Below are positions 22,916 to 30,789 of a DNA stretch of 64,000 nucleotides, piece by piece. Below the pieces are notes generated by a model, which was not told the DNA's origin, searched no databases, and worked only from the letters and a program-made list of their open reading frames with translations. Each line of letters opens with the position of its first letter. Positions within the stretch are counted from its first letter, which is position 1. Both the position numbers and the translations under genes were made by a program. Source of the stretch: Perlucidibaca piscinae DSM 21586. Its GTDB lineage: Bacteria > Pseudomonadota > Gammaproteobacteria > Pseudomonadales > Moraxellaceae. The stretch lies in NCBI RefSeq assembly GCF_000420045.1, contig NZ_ATUE01000005.1, positions 124,001-188,000 of the forward strand, written 5' to 3'.

Positions 22916-24274
22916 ATGACCCTGCCCAAACTGACACGACTTTTTGCCTGCACGCTGCTCGCAGCCAGCCTTGCTGCCTGCTCCACCGATGACGACACCC
23001 TGCCACAGACCAACAGCAATGGAAGCTCAAGCGAAGTGGATTCTGGCTCTGGGAACGGCTCTGGGAACGGCTCTGGGAACGGCTCTGGGAACGGCTCGGG
23101 TAGCGGTTCCGGATCCGGATCGGGCGGCGGCAGCGGCGCTGGCGGCGACGGCACCAGCGCCCAGCTGCTGGATCCGGCCCAGGCCGGTCTGAGCCAGCTG
23201 CTAGCCTCGCTGGCGGGTGCCGGCGGCAGCAGCAATCCGCTGTCGGGACTGATCACCTGCCTGGACCCCACCGTCAATGACCTGCTCGACGGTCCGGATG
23301 CGCTGCTCACCGGGATCGTGTCCTCGCTGACCACCGGCGGCGTTCAGGATCCGGCCGCGCTGGGGAGCAATCTGCTTGGTGCTGGCGAGAGTCTGACGCT
23401 GAGCCTGCAATCGCTGACCGTGAACCTGCCTCGTGCACTCATGGCGCTGGCCGATCCCAGCGTGGCCGAGGACTGCGATGCCTTTGCCAGCTCCGGTGAC
23501 AATCCGCTGCAAAGCCTGATCGACCTGGTCAACCAGGGCAACGAGAGCGGCAACAACCCGTTTGCCAACACGCCGATTGCGATTCTGTTCAAGCCGACGC
23601 CGGGTGGCACAGGCCCGACCGGCACGCCCATCGACATGCTGCTGGGCCCGCTTCTGCAACTGCAGAATGGCGGCCTGCCCAATGGCCAGATCGTTGATCA
23701 GCTCGGACAAGGCGTGCAAATGCTGGCTCTGACGCTGCAAAGCGGCCTGCCGCCGCAACTGGAAGGTGCGCCACTGGTTGGCGATACCCTGGGCCTGCTC
23801 GGTACCACCCTCCTGGATCTGGGCAAGGTGCTGGACAAGATCGAACAACCGAGCACCTCGGGCGAGCTTGAAGCCACGCTGAACAACCTGCTCAGCAACC
23901 TCGTGGGCACGCTCACCGGCCTCGATCCGACCGGTCAGGTCAGTGGCGCACTCGAGCCCCAGCTGCTGTCCGGCATCGACACGCTGACCGGCACCCTGGG
24001 TGACGTGCTGCTGGATCCGATTGCCGGTGGTGGTGGCGTGCTGCCCAGCCTGCTGACGCCGCTGGAAGCACTGACCTGCGGCCTGCAGCTGCTGGGCGAC
24101 TGCGATGGCACGGGTGAACTGCCGACCGGCAGCGACATCCCGCTGATTGGCGATCTGCTCGGCGGTCTGGGTGGCAGCACCAGCAGCAACGACGGCAGCG
24201 TGAGCAGCCAGCTTGAGCAGATCCCGCTGATCGGTGGTCTGCTGGGAGGCCTGTTCAGCCTGTTCGGTGTCTGA
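22916..24274 (+). CDS. Low-complexity lipoprotein, paralogue 3 of 3
   Basis: 452 residues from the ATG at 22916. Lipobox LAAC (Cys22). Residues about 38-78 form a Ser-Gly-Asn/Ser-Gly linker partly encoded by four exact 12-bp repeats. The remainder is Leu/Gly-rich (SGLITCLDPTVNDLLDGPDA, LLGGLGGSTS) with a few cysteines, and ends LIGGLLGGLFSLFGV. It resembles paralogues 1 and 2 in layout and repeat grammar but is longer. Directly adjacent to paralogue 2 with its own leader and terminators, so tandem duplication followed by divergence is likely. Function unknown. Confidence 0.7.
   Translation: MTLPKLTRLFACTLLAASLAACSTDDDTLPQTNSNGSSSEVDSGSGNGSGNGSGNGSGNGSGSGSGSGSGGGSGAGGDGTSAQLLDPAQAGLSQLLASLAGAGGSSNPLSGLITCLDPTVNDLLDGPDALLTGIVSSLTTGGVQDPAALGSNLLGAGESLTLSLQSLTVNLPRALMALADPSVAEDCDAFASSGDNPLQSLIDLVNQGNESGNNPFANTPIAILFKPTPGGTGPTGTPIDMLLGPLLQLQNGGLPNGQIVDQLGQGVQMLALTLQSGLPPQLEGAPLVGDTLGLLGTTLLDLGKVLDKIEQPSTSGELEATLNNLLSNLVGTLTGLDPTGQVSGALEPQLLSGIDTLTGTLGDVLLDPIAGGGGVLPSLLTPLEALTCGLQLLGDCDGTGELPTGSDIPLIGDLLGGLGGSTSSNDGSVSSQLEQIPLIGGLLGGLFSLFGV
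23045..23092 (+). repeat. Four exact 12-bp tandem repeats in the lipoprotein 3 linker
   Basis: GGCTCTGGGAAC repeated four times without change, encoding Gly-Ser-Gly-Asn units; a degenerate Gly-Ser run follows. The identical units point to recent slippage; changes of whole units keep the reading frame and alter linker length. Confidence 0.95.
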
Positions 24275-24281
24275 CGCGGTG

Positions 24282-24314
24282 CGAGTCTGGCGTTGCATCA
24301 CAGCGCCAGACTCG
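24282..24314. other. 11-bp perfect stem-loop after lipoprotein 3
   Basis: CGAGTCTGGCG / CGCCAGACTCG with an 11-base loop, 7 bases after the stop codon. No T-run follows; it may protect the mRNA 3' end, with the terminator at 24340 ending transcription. Confidence 0.6.
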
Positions 24315-24339
24315 ATTGCCATGGACAGAACTCGCTCAC

Positions 24340-24371
24340 GCGAAAAAGGCGCCACCAGGCGCCTTTTTCGC
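24340..24371. terminator. Bidirectional rho-independent terminator
   Basis: 14-bp perfect stem GCGAAAAAGGCGCC / GGCGCCTTTTTCGC with an ACCA loop. T-runs occur on both strands, so it can end both lipoprotein 3 (plus) and the type I secretion operon (minus, stop at 24400). Confidence 0.92.
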
Positions 24372-24399
24372 ATATATCAGCAGACGCTGCCGCCTGCAC

Positions 24400-25854
24400 T
24401 CAGCGCAGCGCGTTGACCCAGATCAGGTGATCATCCAGCAGCTCGAACAGCGACTCCTGAAGCAGACCGGTAGTTTCATGAACCCGCGCCCAGGCGCGAA
24501 GCAACGCGGCAAGTGCCTGCGCCTCGTCACGTTCCGCATTTACCCGGGTCACCTCCGCCTCGACAAACTCAGCCAGCGTTGCCGTACCCGCGATACGACC
24601 AAGCTCGGCTTGCCGGAACTGATCCCTGGCCGCCTGCAATGCCGATGCAGCCGCTGCCAAGGCCGTACGAGCCTCCTCGTGGCGCAGAACGTCGGTCGCC
24701 ATGAGGGCATGTGCACGCTCGCGCAACTCTGTCAGTCTGGCTTCGGCGACCCGCAGGCTGGCGTCCTTCTGGCGTATGGTCGCTGACAGGGCTCCGCCGG
24801 TGAACAGCGGCAGCGAGGCCTGGACCGCGACACGCGTGGTATCGAAGGATGACCCGATGATGTTGTCGCTTTCAGAGTCGTTGAAGCTGCGGCTGGACAC
24901 CAGGTCAACCGTGGGCAGGCGTTCCCCGCGGGCACGTCGTGCTTCCAGACGTGCCAGCTCGACCTCGGCGCGCGCAGACGCGAACGCCGGGTTGTGCCGC
25001 TCCGCAAGCGCCAGCAACGCACGGAGATCCCCCTCGCCCGGCAGGGTCAGTATCTCCACCAGGCCCTTTCCGGCCTGCACGGGTGCGGGCAACGTTCCCA
25101 CCAATTGTCGCCAGAGCTGACGCGCCTGTTCACGCTCGGCTCGCCGCGACAACACGTCACGTCGCGCCTGATCGTGAGCCGCGATGGTTCGCGACTCCTG
25201 CACCCGGGTACCCTCCCCGGCCTGGCGCTGCCGGGTCGCCAGCACCACAAGCTGCCCCTGGGTGGCACGAACCAGTTCAGCGGCACGCAGACCAGCCTCG
25301 GCCTCCAGCAGACCTGCCGTGGCATCCAGCAGACGCAGCGCAAGATCCTGGCGAGCCGCGCGCAGCTGCTGCTCGCCTTGCGCATCCAGCACCTTGCCTT
25401 GGGCGTAGGCAACCCAGGCCCGCGGACGGAACAGCGGCTGTCGAAGCTGCAATGCCCAGGATTCGGTGTCGTACTTCTGCTGCTGTCCCACAGGGCCGGT
25501 GGGCCCCAGACGCTCACTGGTCGTGCGCGCCTGGCCAAGGCTGCCGGTCAGGTTGACCTGAGGCAGGAGCTGGGAACGCCCGAGCGCCAGCTCCTCGTGC
25601 GAGACGTCGCGTTCGGCCAGGGCCCGCTGATAGACCGCGTCATGGCGCAGTGCGGCGTCCCAGGCCGACAGCAGTGACAGGGAGATGGCATCCTTTCGCG
25701 CTGCCTCGGCAGCAACAGACGGGACTGATCCGGCAACCAGCGAATCAAGCTCGTCGGAGGCCGTTGCCGGCATCGCGACGGCCATCAGCAGCGCAGCCAG
25801 CAGACAGGGAGCCGGGAATGTCCCTGCTTCCGCGGGGAGGCGGTGGTTGCGCAT
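24400..25854 (-). CDS. TolC-family outer-membrane channel of the type I secretion system
   Basis: 484 residues. Signal peptide of about 32 residues ending ATA, then an N-terminal extension before the first TolC coiled-coil repeat (SLLSAWDAALRHDAVYQRALAERDV). Two repeats of the OEP family are visible, with the strand segment WALQLRQPLFRPRAWVAYAQG in the first and VAVQASLPLFTGGALSATIRQKD in the second. It forms the trimeric exit duct across periplasm and outer membrane. It is the last gene of the RTX export operon, 2 bases after the adaptor, which distinguishes it from the general tolC at 40458. Confidence 0.9.
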   Translation of the reverse strand: MRNHRLPAEAGTFPAPCLLAALLMAVAMPATASDELDSLVAGSVPSVAAEAARKDAISLSLLSAWDAALRHDAVYQRALAERDVSHEELALGRSQLLPQVNLTGSLGQARTTSERLGPTGPVGQQQKYDTESWALQLRQPLFRPRAWVAYAQGKVLDAQGEQQLRAARQDLALRLLDATAGLLEAEAGLRAAELVRATQGQLVVLATRQRQAGEGTRVQESRTIAAHDQARRDVLSRRAEREQARQLWRQLVGTLPAPVQAGKGLVEILTLPGEGDLRALLALAERHNPAFASARAEVELARLEARRARGERLPTVDLVSSRSFNDSESDNIIGSSFDTTRVAVQASLPLFTGGALSATIRQKDASLRVAEARLTELRERAHALMATDVLRHEEARTALAAAASALQAARDQFRQAELGRIAGTATLAEFVEAEVTRVNAERDEAQALAALLRAWARVHETTGLLQESLFELLDDHLIWVNALR

Positions 25855-25856
25855 GC

Positions 25857-26900
25857 TCAGCGCTCCTTGAGAGCCATGGCAAAGTGATCCTGCATGGGCT
25901 TGACCAGATAGTTCAGGAAGGTCCGTCGACCCGTGACAGCGATGGCCTCGACAGGCATGCCAGGCTGCAGCTGAACCTTGCCGAGACGGGCGACCTCGTC
26001 GGGACTGGCGGAGAAACGCGCCTCGTAGAACACATTGCCTTCGCTGTCGGTGATGGTATCGGCACTGACCTGGTCAACGCGCCCGTCAATCACCGGCGTA
26101 CGGCGGGGATCCAGCGCCGAGAAACGCAGCTGGGCAGGAAGACCCGGTCGCACCTGCTCGATCAGATGAGGCGGTACGCGCGCCTTGATCACCAGGGTAT
26201 CGTCACGTGGCACGATCTCCATCAACACATCGCCAGGTGAAACCACTGCACCCGCGCTGGATACCTTGCTGGCCAGCACCACCCCCGTCGCCGGGGCGCG
26301 AATCTCGGCGCGCTGGATCTCGGTCCCCAGCACCGACAACCGCTTGTCCGCCTCGGCAAGCTGTGCGCGCGCCTGTGCCAACTCGGCCTGGCTTCCGCTG
26401 AGCTGGGCACGCAGGTCAGCAAGCTGGCGCTGCATGTCCTGGTAACGGTTGCGCGGAAACAGATCCTCGCTGACCAGCGGCGCCAGGCCCGCGAGCTCCT
26501 GCTGCAGGGACAGGACCTGAGCCTGACGCTGCGGAATACGCGCCTGCAGACCCTGGATGGCTGCCTGCAACCCCTCCCGCTGCGAGGACACCATGGCGCG
26601 TTGGCCGGACTGCACGACGATGTCCAGCGTCAGCAGCACATCACCAGCCCGCACCAGATCGCCGTCACGGACATGCACGCCTGACACGATGCCGCCACTG
26701 AGGTGCTGTACCGGCTTGCGCTTGCCATCGACCACGATCTGCCCGGACAGAGGCACGCCTTCATCCAGGGGTGCCAGCATTGCCCAGAGCACGAACGAGC
26801 CAAACCCCAGCACCAGCAACAACAGACCGCGGCGTATGGCGCGACCGGCATCGACCGGAATGACTGGAGTCGCTGACGTCATGTCACGAACCTGACTCAT
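25857..26900 (-). CDS. Type I secretion periplasmic adaptor (HlyD family)
   Basis: 347 residues. A single membrane anchor at about 25-46 (GLLLLVLGFGSFVLWAMLAP), the lipoyl-like half-motif VQHLSGGIVSGVHVRDGDLV, a coiled-coil hairpin at about 100-190, the second lipoyl half (EIRAPATGVVLASKVSSAGAVV) and a C-terminal beta-barrel (GKVQLQPGMPVEAIAVTGRRT) with the usual FLNYLVKPMQD ending. Adaptors of PrtE/AprE type are usually about 430-450 residues, so the hairpin here is unusually short. Start overlaps the end of the ABC gene by 4 bases. Confidence 0.9.
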   Translation of the reverse strand: MSQVRDMTSATPVIPVDAGRAIRRGLLLLVLGFGSFVLWAMLAPLDEGVPLSGQIVVDGKRKPVQHLSGGIVSGVHVRDGDLVRAGDVLLTLDIVVQSGQRAMVSSQREGLQAAIQGLQARIPQRQAQVLSLQQELAGLAPLVSEDLFPRNRYQDMQRQLADLRAQLSGSQAELAQARAQLAEADKRLSVLGTEIQRAEIRAPATGVVLASKVSSAGAVVSPGDVLMEIVPRDDTLVIKARVPPHLIEQVRPGLPAQLRFSALDPRRTPVIDGRVDQVSADTITDSEGNVFYEARFSASPDEVARLGKVQLQPGMPVEAIAVTGRRTFLNYLVKPMQDHFAMALKER

Positions 26901-28609
26901 ATCGATGCCTCCTCCGGGAGCTTGGGACGGGACTGTCCGGACAGGGCATCCAGCACCTGCTGAGTCGGCCCGGACAGGGCAACCTGGCCGTCCTTGAGCA
27001 CCAGCATCTGGTCCGCCACCGCGATGATGTTGGTGCGATGCGTGATCAACACCACCGAGACCCCCTCTCGCTTGAGCTGCTGGATGGCGTGCACGAGCGC
27101 ACGCTCGCCGATGTCATCCAGGCTGGCATTGGGTTCGTCCAGCACCACCAGGGCCGGACTCCCGTACAGGGCGCGTGCCAGACCGATGCGCTGGCGTTGT
27201 CCGCCGGAGAGCACGGAGCCGCCCTCGCCGATCGGCGAGTCATAGCCCTTGGGAAAGCGGAGGATCATGTCGTGCAGCCCGGCCTTGCGGGCAGCCTCGA
27301 TGACGCGCTCGCTGTCGATGTCACCGAAGCGGGCAATGTTCTCGGCAATCGTGCCGGCAAACAGCTCGACGTCCTGGGGCAGATAGCCGATATGCGGGCC
27401 CAGCTCTTCCTTGGACCAGGCAAACAGATCAGCGCCATCCAGACGGACCTTGCCCTGTGCTGCCCCCCAGACACCCACCAACAGCCGGGCCAGCGTCGAC
27501 TTGCCGCTGGCTGACGGGCCGACAACCACAAGCACCTGTCCTGCAGGCAGGCTCAGCGACACGTTGCGCAGCACGGGGACATTGGCACCAGGGGGCGCAG
27601 CCATGACCCCCTCGACCGACAGGTTGCCGGCCGGACGCGGCAGACTCATCTGCTGCTCGCGAACCGGGAACTGCTGCAGCAGCTCAGCGAGGCGACCGTA
27701 AGCCTGACGCGCCGCGACAAACGGCTTCCAGGCGCCGATCAGCTGGTCCATGGGCGTGGTAGCACGTCCGAGCAGAATGCTGCCGGCAATCATGGCACCC
27801 GGGCTGAGCTCGTTTTCCAGCACCAGCAGGGCGCCGACGCCAAGCGCCGCAGACTGCAGGATGAGACGCAGGGTCTTTGACAGCGCACCCACCAGGCCAG
27901 CCCGGTCGGATGCGTGCGACTGGTCGGCCAACAGGTGAGCCTGAACGGCCTGCCAGCGCTGACGCAGCGCCGGGAGCATGCCCATCGCCTCGATGACCTC
28001 GGCGTTGCGCAGGCTGCTGGTGGCGAAGGCCACGCCCCGCTGGGCCGCCTTGTTGGCTCGCTCCAGCGGCTGCCGGGTAATCACTTCATTGACCCAGGCA
28101 AGCAAGGCGAGCAGAACCACGCCAAGCAGGGTCAGCATGCCCAGCGCCGGATGCAGCACCCAGACCACCGCGATGTAGATGGGCACCCAGGGTGCGTCGA
28201 AGAACGCGAACACGCCGGTGCCGGTGATGAACTGCCGCACATGAGTCATGTCCGACATCGCGGCGCCAGCCGCGCCGGCACGAAATCTCAGGTTGCGCTC
28301 GAAGGCCGCATTGAACACCCGGGGCGCCAGCGCGAGATCGAGCTGGTTGCCGACACGCACGAGCACCTGGCTGCGCACCATGTCGATCAGGCCCATCAGC
28401 AGATAAACGCCTACCACCAGCAATGACAGCACCAGCAGCGTGGTTTCGCTGCGACTGGCGAGCACCCGGTCATAGACCTGGAGCATGTACAGGCTGGGCG
28501 CGAGATAGAGCAGGTTGATGACGGCGGAGAACAGGCCAACCGCGTAGAACACGCGCTTGTGCCCGGCCAGGGCCTGACGGATTTCATTCTGGGGCGCAGC
28601 AGGTTTCAT
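26897..28609 (-). CDS. Type I secretion ABC exporter (permease-ATPase)
   Basis: 570 residues from the ATG at 28609. An upstream in-frame start would add 23 residues that do not fit the family. The N-terminal half is a six-helix ABC transmembrane domain (AVGLFSAVINLLYLAPSLYMLQVYDRVL is the PrtD-like opening); there is no C39 peptidase or C39-like domain. The ATPase half has Walker A GPSASGKST (about residues 363-371), signature LSGGQRQRIGLARAL and Walker B ALVVLDEPNASLDD. It energises export of the RTX protein encoded upstream, with the adaptor and TolC that follow. Confidence 0.93.
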   Translation of the reverse strand: MKPAAPQNEIRQALAGHKRVFYAVGLFSAVINLLYLAPSLYMLQVYDRVLASRSETTLLVLSLLVVGVYLLMGLIDMVRSQVLVRVGNQLDLALAPRVFNAAFERNLRFRAGAAGAAMSDMTHVRQFITGTGVFAFFDAPWVPIYIAVVWVLHPALGMLTLLGVVLLALLAWVNEVITRQPLERANKAAQRGVAFATSSLRNAEVIEAMGMLPALRQRWQAVQAHLLADQSHASDRAGLVGALSKTLRLILQSAALGVGALLVLENELSPGAMIAGSILLGRATTPMDQLIGAWKPFVAARQAYGRLAELLQQFPVREQQMSLPRPAGNLSVEGVMAAPPGANVPVLRNVSLSLPAGQVLVVVGPSASGKSTLARLLVGVWGAAQGKVRLDGADLFAWSKEELGPHIGYLPQDVELFAGTIAENIARFGDIDSERVIEAARKAGLHDMILRFPKGYDSPIGEGGSVLSGGQRQRIGLARALYGSPALVVLDEPNASLDDIGERALVHAIQQLKREGVSVVLITHRTNIIAVADQMLVLKDGQVALSGPTQQVLDALSGQSRPKLPEEASI

Positions 28610-28694
28610 GATGCACTCGACGAACGGGGTTGCTGGCTGCAGACAGCCGATGAATCCCGGCAGGCGCCGGGAAAACACGCACTATGCCACAACG

Positions 28695-28726
28695 GAAACA
28701 AAAGGGGCCGCGCATGGCGCAGCCCC
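28695..28726 (-). terminator. Intra-operon terminator between RTX cargo and exporter genes
   Basis: On the minus strand GGGGCTGCGC-CAT-GCGCGGCCCC is a 10-bp stem with one G-U pair, followed by TTTTGTTT. It starts 26 bases after the RTX stop codon. Partial read-through would give much more cargo mRNA than exporter mRNA. Confidence 0.85.
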
Positions 28727-28751
28727 GATTGCCATCATTGCCGCATAGGCA

Positions 28752-30584
28752 TCAGCTTTCAAAGCCCCCAACCAGGCTGTTCTCGATCAGGACAATGTCC
28801 GAGACACGCAGATTGGTCACGCCGTTAAGCGTCGCCACCAGGTAGACATTGGCATCCTCGACCAGATCGACACCTTCAGTTGGGTCGGCGTCATAGGTAT
28901 AGGCCTCGACGAAGTAGACTTCGCCATCTGCCGAATCGAAGTATATGGCCGAGTTGCTGAACGCGGCATCGGCATCGAAGTTCTGCACGACCTTGAAGTC
29001 CAGGGCGCTGAGCTGCTGACCGAACAGCGTCTCGCCGAACGGGAGCGCCATGGTGCTGAGCGGCACCTGGCCAACAATCGACAGGTTGTCGTAGGACACG
29101 TCGAACTCGTTGCTGAAACGCAGTGTCTCGGTGTTGATGACCAGCTTGTCAACGCCGACCTTGAAGTCGGTGATGGTGTCGGTGCCGACACCAGGCACGC
29201 CGACACGTCCTGCCTGGGAGACGAACAAGTCTGCGCCAAGACCGCCGGTGAGTGTGTTGATGCCGCCGAGACCGATGAGCACGTCGTTGCCGGCACCACC
29301 GATGAGCGTGTCATTGCCGCCGAAAGCCTGGAACGGGAAGTAAATTTCCGGAGAGTCGCCGATCAGCAGGTCGTCACCGGCACCGCCGTTCAGGGTGTCG
29401 CTGCCGAAGCCGCCGACAATGATGTTGTTGCCGCTGTTGCCAGTGATGGTGACGTTGATGCTGGACGGGAATTCCAGACCAAGCGTACCGAACGGGATGT
29501 CGATTGGCAGGCCAATGTGTTCATGCAAGTTAACATCAACCATCGCCACTTCGACATTGGCGGTCATCTGGTACTTGGTGAAGGTTTCGCTTGCCTGCAC
29601 CAGCACGGTGTCGAAGCCGCTGTCCTGACCCCGTGACTCGATGACGGAATCGCGGACATTGTCGACCTCGTAGATGTCGTCACCCTTGCCACCGCTCATG
29701 CGATCCGCACCGATGCCACCGATCAGGAGGTCGTCGCGATCGCCGCCAATCAAGCGGTCATTCCCGGCATATCCCTCGATGACGGCATCCATGCTGCCTT
29801 CGCCGAGGAACCACAGACCACCGCGCTTGATCGAGACGGTTTCCTTGACGAGATCGCCGTAGACCACCGAAATGGTGTCATTGCCGGACAGGATCTGCTC
29901 GAAATTGAAGCGACCATCATCCAGAACATCTTCGATCAGCAGACCACGCAGACCGCTCACATTGAGCTGGCTGACGCCGTCGACGGAAAAACTGAACGTG
30001 GAGATGGCGCCGGTCGGGCCGTCTTCGCCGATGCTGAAACGGCCGGTCACGGTGGCGGATTCATCATTGTCGGAAAGCACCGCCTTGGTGAATGTGGCCG
30101 AGGTGACCACGTCATTGCGGATGCCGATGCTGCCGGTCAACTCCACTTTGCCATCATCGCCATTGTCGAAAACCGCCGAACGGATGGTGCCGGTAGCCAG
30201 CCCCTGGGCATTGACAGTCAGGCTGCCGGTGAGGGTCAGGGAGGCGCCGAAAAGGCTGGCGGTGAGCTGGGTGAGGGTGGCAGCACCGCGACCACCTTCC
30301 TGGAAGGCACCCAGGTTGCGACCCACGACGCTCAGCTGATAGTAATTGTCGAAGCCGACAGCCGACAGCCCGTTCTCGGATATCTCCAGCGATGCCAGGA
30401 TGTTCTCGAGATTGCCGACACTGCCCAGGACGTCATCAATGACGGAAAATGCCTGCTTGGCAACACTGATGGCACCAAAACCGCAGTTGCCGAAGATGAA
30501 GTCATTGAGGTCACGGCCCGAATCGTAATTCCAGCCGCCGTTGAAATAGCTGTTGAACAGACCGCTTGTCTTGATGGTTGCCAT
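28752..30584 (-). CDS. RTX-type calcium-binding secreted protein
   Basis: 610 residues, no signal peptide, as expected for type I export. Nonapeptide RTX motifs form two blocks: residues about 271-305 (GYAGNDRLIGG, GGIGADRMSGGKGDDIYEV) and about 382-450 (GNSGNNIIVGGFGSDTLNGG, GGNDTLIGGAGNDVLIGLGG, GGLGADLFVS). These fold into calcium-loaded beta-rolls outside the cell. The C-terminal 150 residues, beginning TDTITDFKVGVDKLVI, resemble the secretion-signal region of such proteins. The N-terminal 260 residues are unrecognised and contain repeated beta-like segments (LTLTGSLTVNAQGLATGTIRSAVF) but no protease zinc motif or lipase elbow. AAGGAAG precedes the ATG by 6 bases. An adhesin or S-layer-like role is possible; no enzymatic function can be assigned. 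Confidence 0.85.
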   Translation of the reverse strand: MATIKTSGLFNSYFNGGWNYDSGRDLNDFIFGNCGFGAISVAKQAFSVIDDVLGSVGNLENILASLEISENGLSAVGFDNYYQLSVVGRNLGAFQEGGRGAATLTQLTASLFGASLTLTGSLTVNAQGLATGTIRSAVFDNGDDGKVELTGSIGIRNDVVTSATFTKAVLSDNDESATVTGRFSIGEDGPTGAISTFSFSVDGVSQLNVSGLRGLLIEDVLDDGRFNFEQILSGNDTISVVYGDLVKETVSIKRGGLWFLGEGSMDAVIEGYAGNDRLIGGDRDDLLIGGIGADRMSGGKGDDIYEVDNVRDSVIESRGQDSGFDTVLVQASETFTKYQMTANVEVAMVDVNLHEHIGLPIDIPFGTLGLEFPSSINVTITGNSGNNIIVGGFGSDTLNGGAGDDLLIGDSPEIYFPFQAFGGNDTLIGGAGNDVLIGLGGINTLTGGLGADLFVSQAGRVGVPGVGTDTITDFKVGVDKLVINTETLRFSNEFDVSYDNLSIVGQVPLSTMALPFGETLFGQQLSALDFKVVQNFDADAAFSNSAIYFDSADGEVYFVEAYTYDADPTEGVDLVEDANVYLVATLNGVTNLRVSDIVLIENSLVGGFES

Positions 30585-30669
30585 GTGTCACTTCCTTTGA
30601 TTCTTGTCAGCCTGATCGGACCCGCATGGACCCGCACTCACCCGACAATAGAAGAGCACCCGTGGCGAA

Positions 30670-30688
30670 ACTTAACGAGACTTAACGA
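30670..30688. promoter_or_regulatory. Direct repeats upstream of the RTX gene
   Basis: ACTTAACGA occurs at 30670-30678 and 30680-30688, a 10-bp period, about one helical turn, as used by OmpR/PhoB-type regulators. It lies 86-104 bases upstream of the RTX start in the 205-bp gap to serB. AT-rich sequence including a run of T at 30719-30725 surrounds it. Confidence 0.45.
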
Positions 30689-30789
30689 AACGCAACAAAA
30701 AACCATGAGTCGAAAAGTTTTTTTACATGCACTGACAAGCTGCCCGACGGACAGCATGGTGGCGATGAGGGATTCACGGCATGGCGTGC

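Noticed and set aside
24282..24314. Second rho-independent terminator after lipoprotein 3
   Set aside because: Perfect stem but an 11-base loop and no T-run; listed as a stem-loop only.
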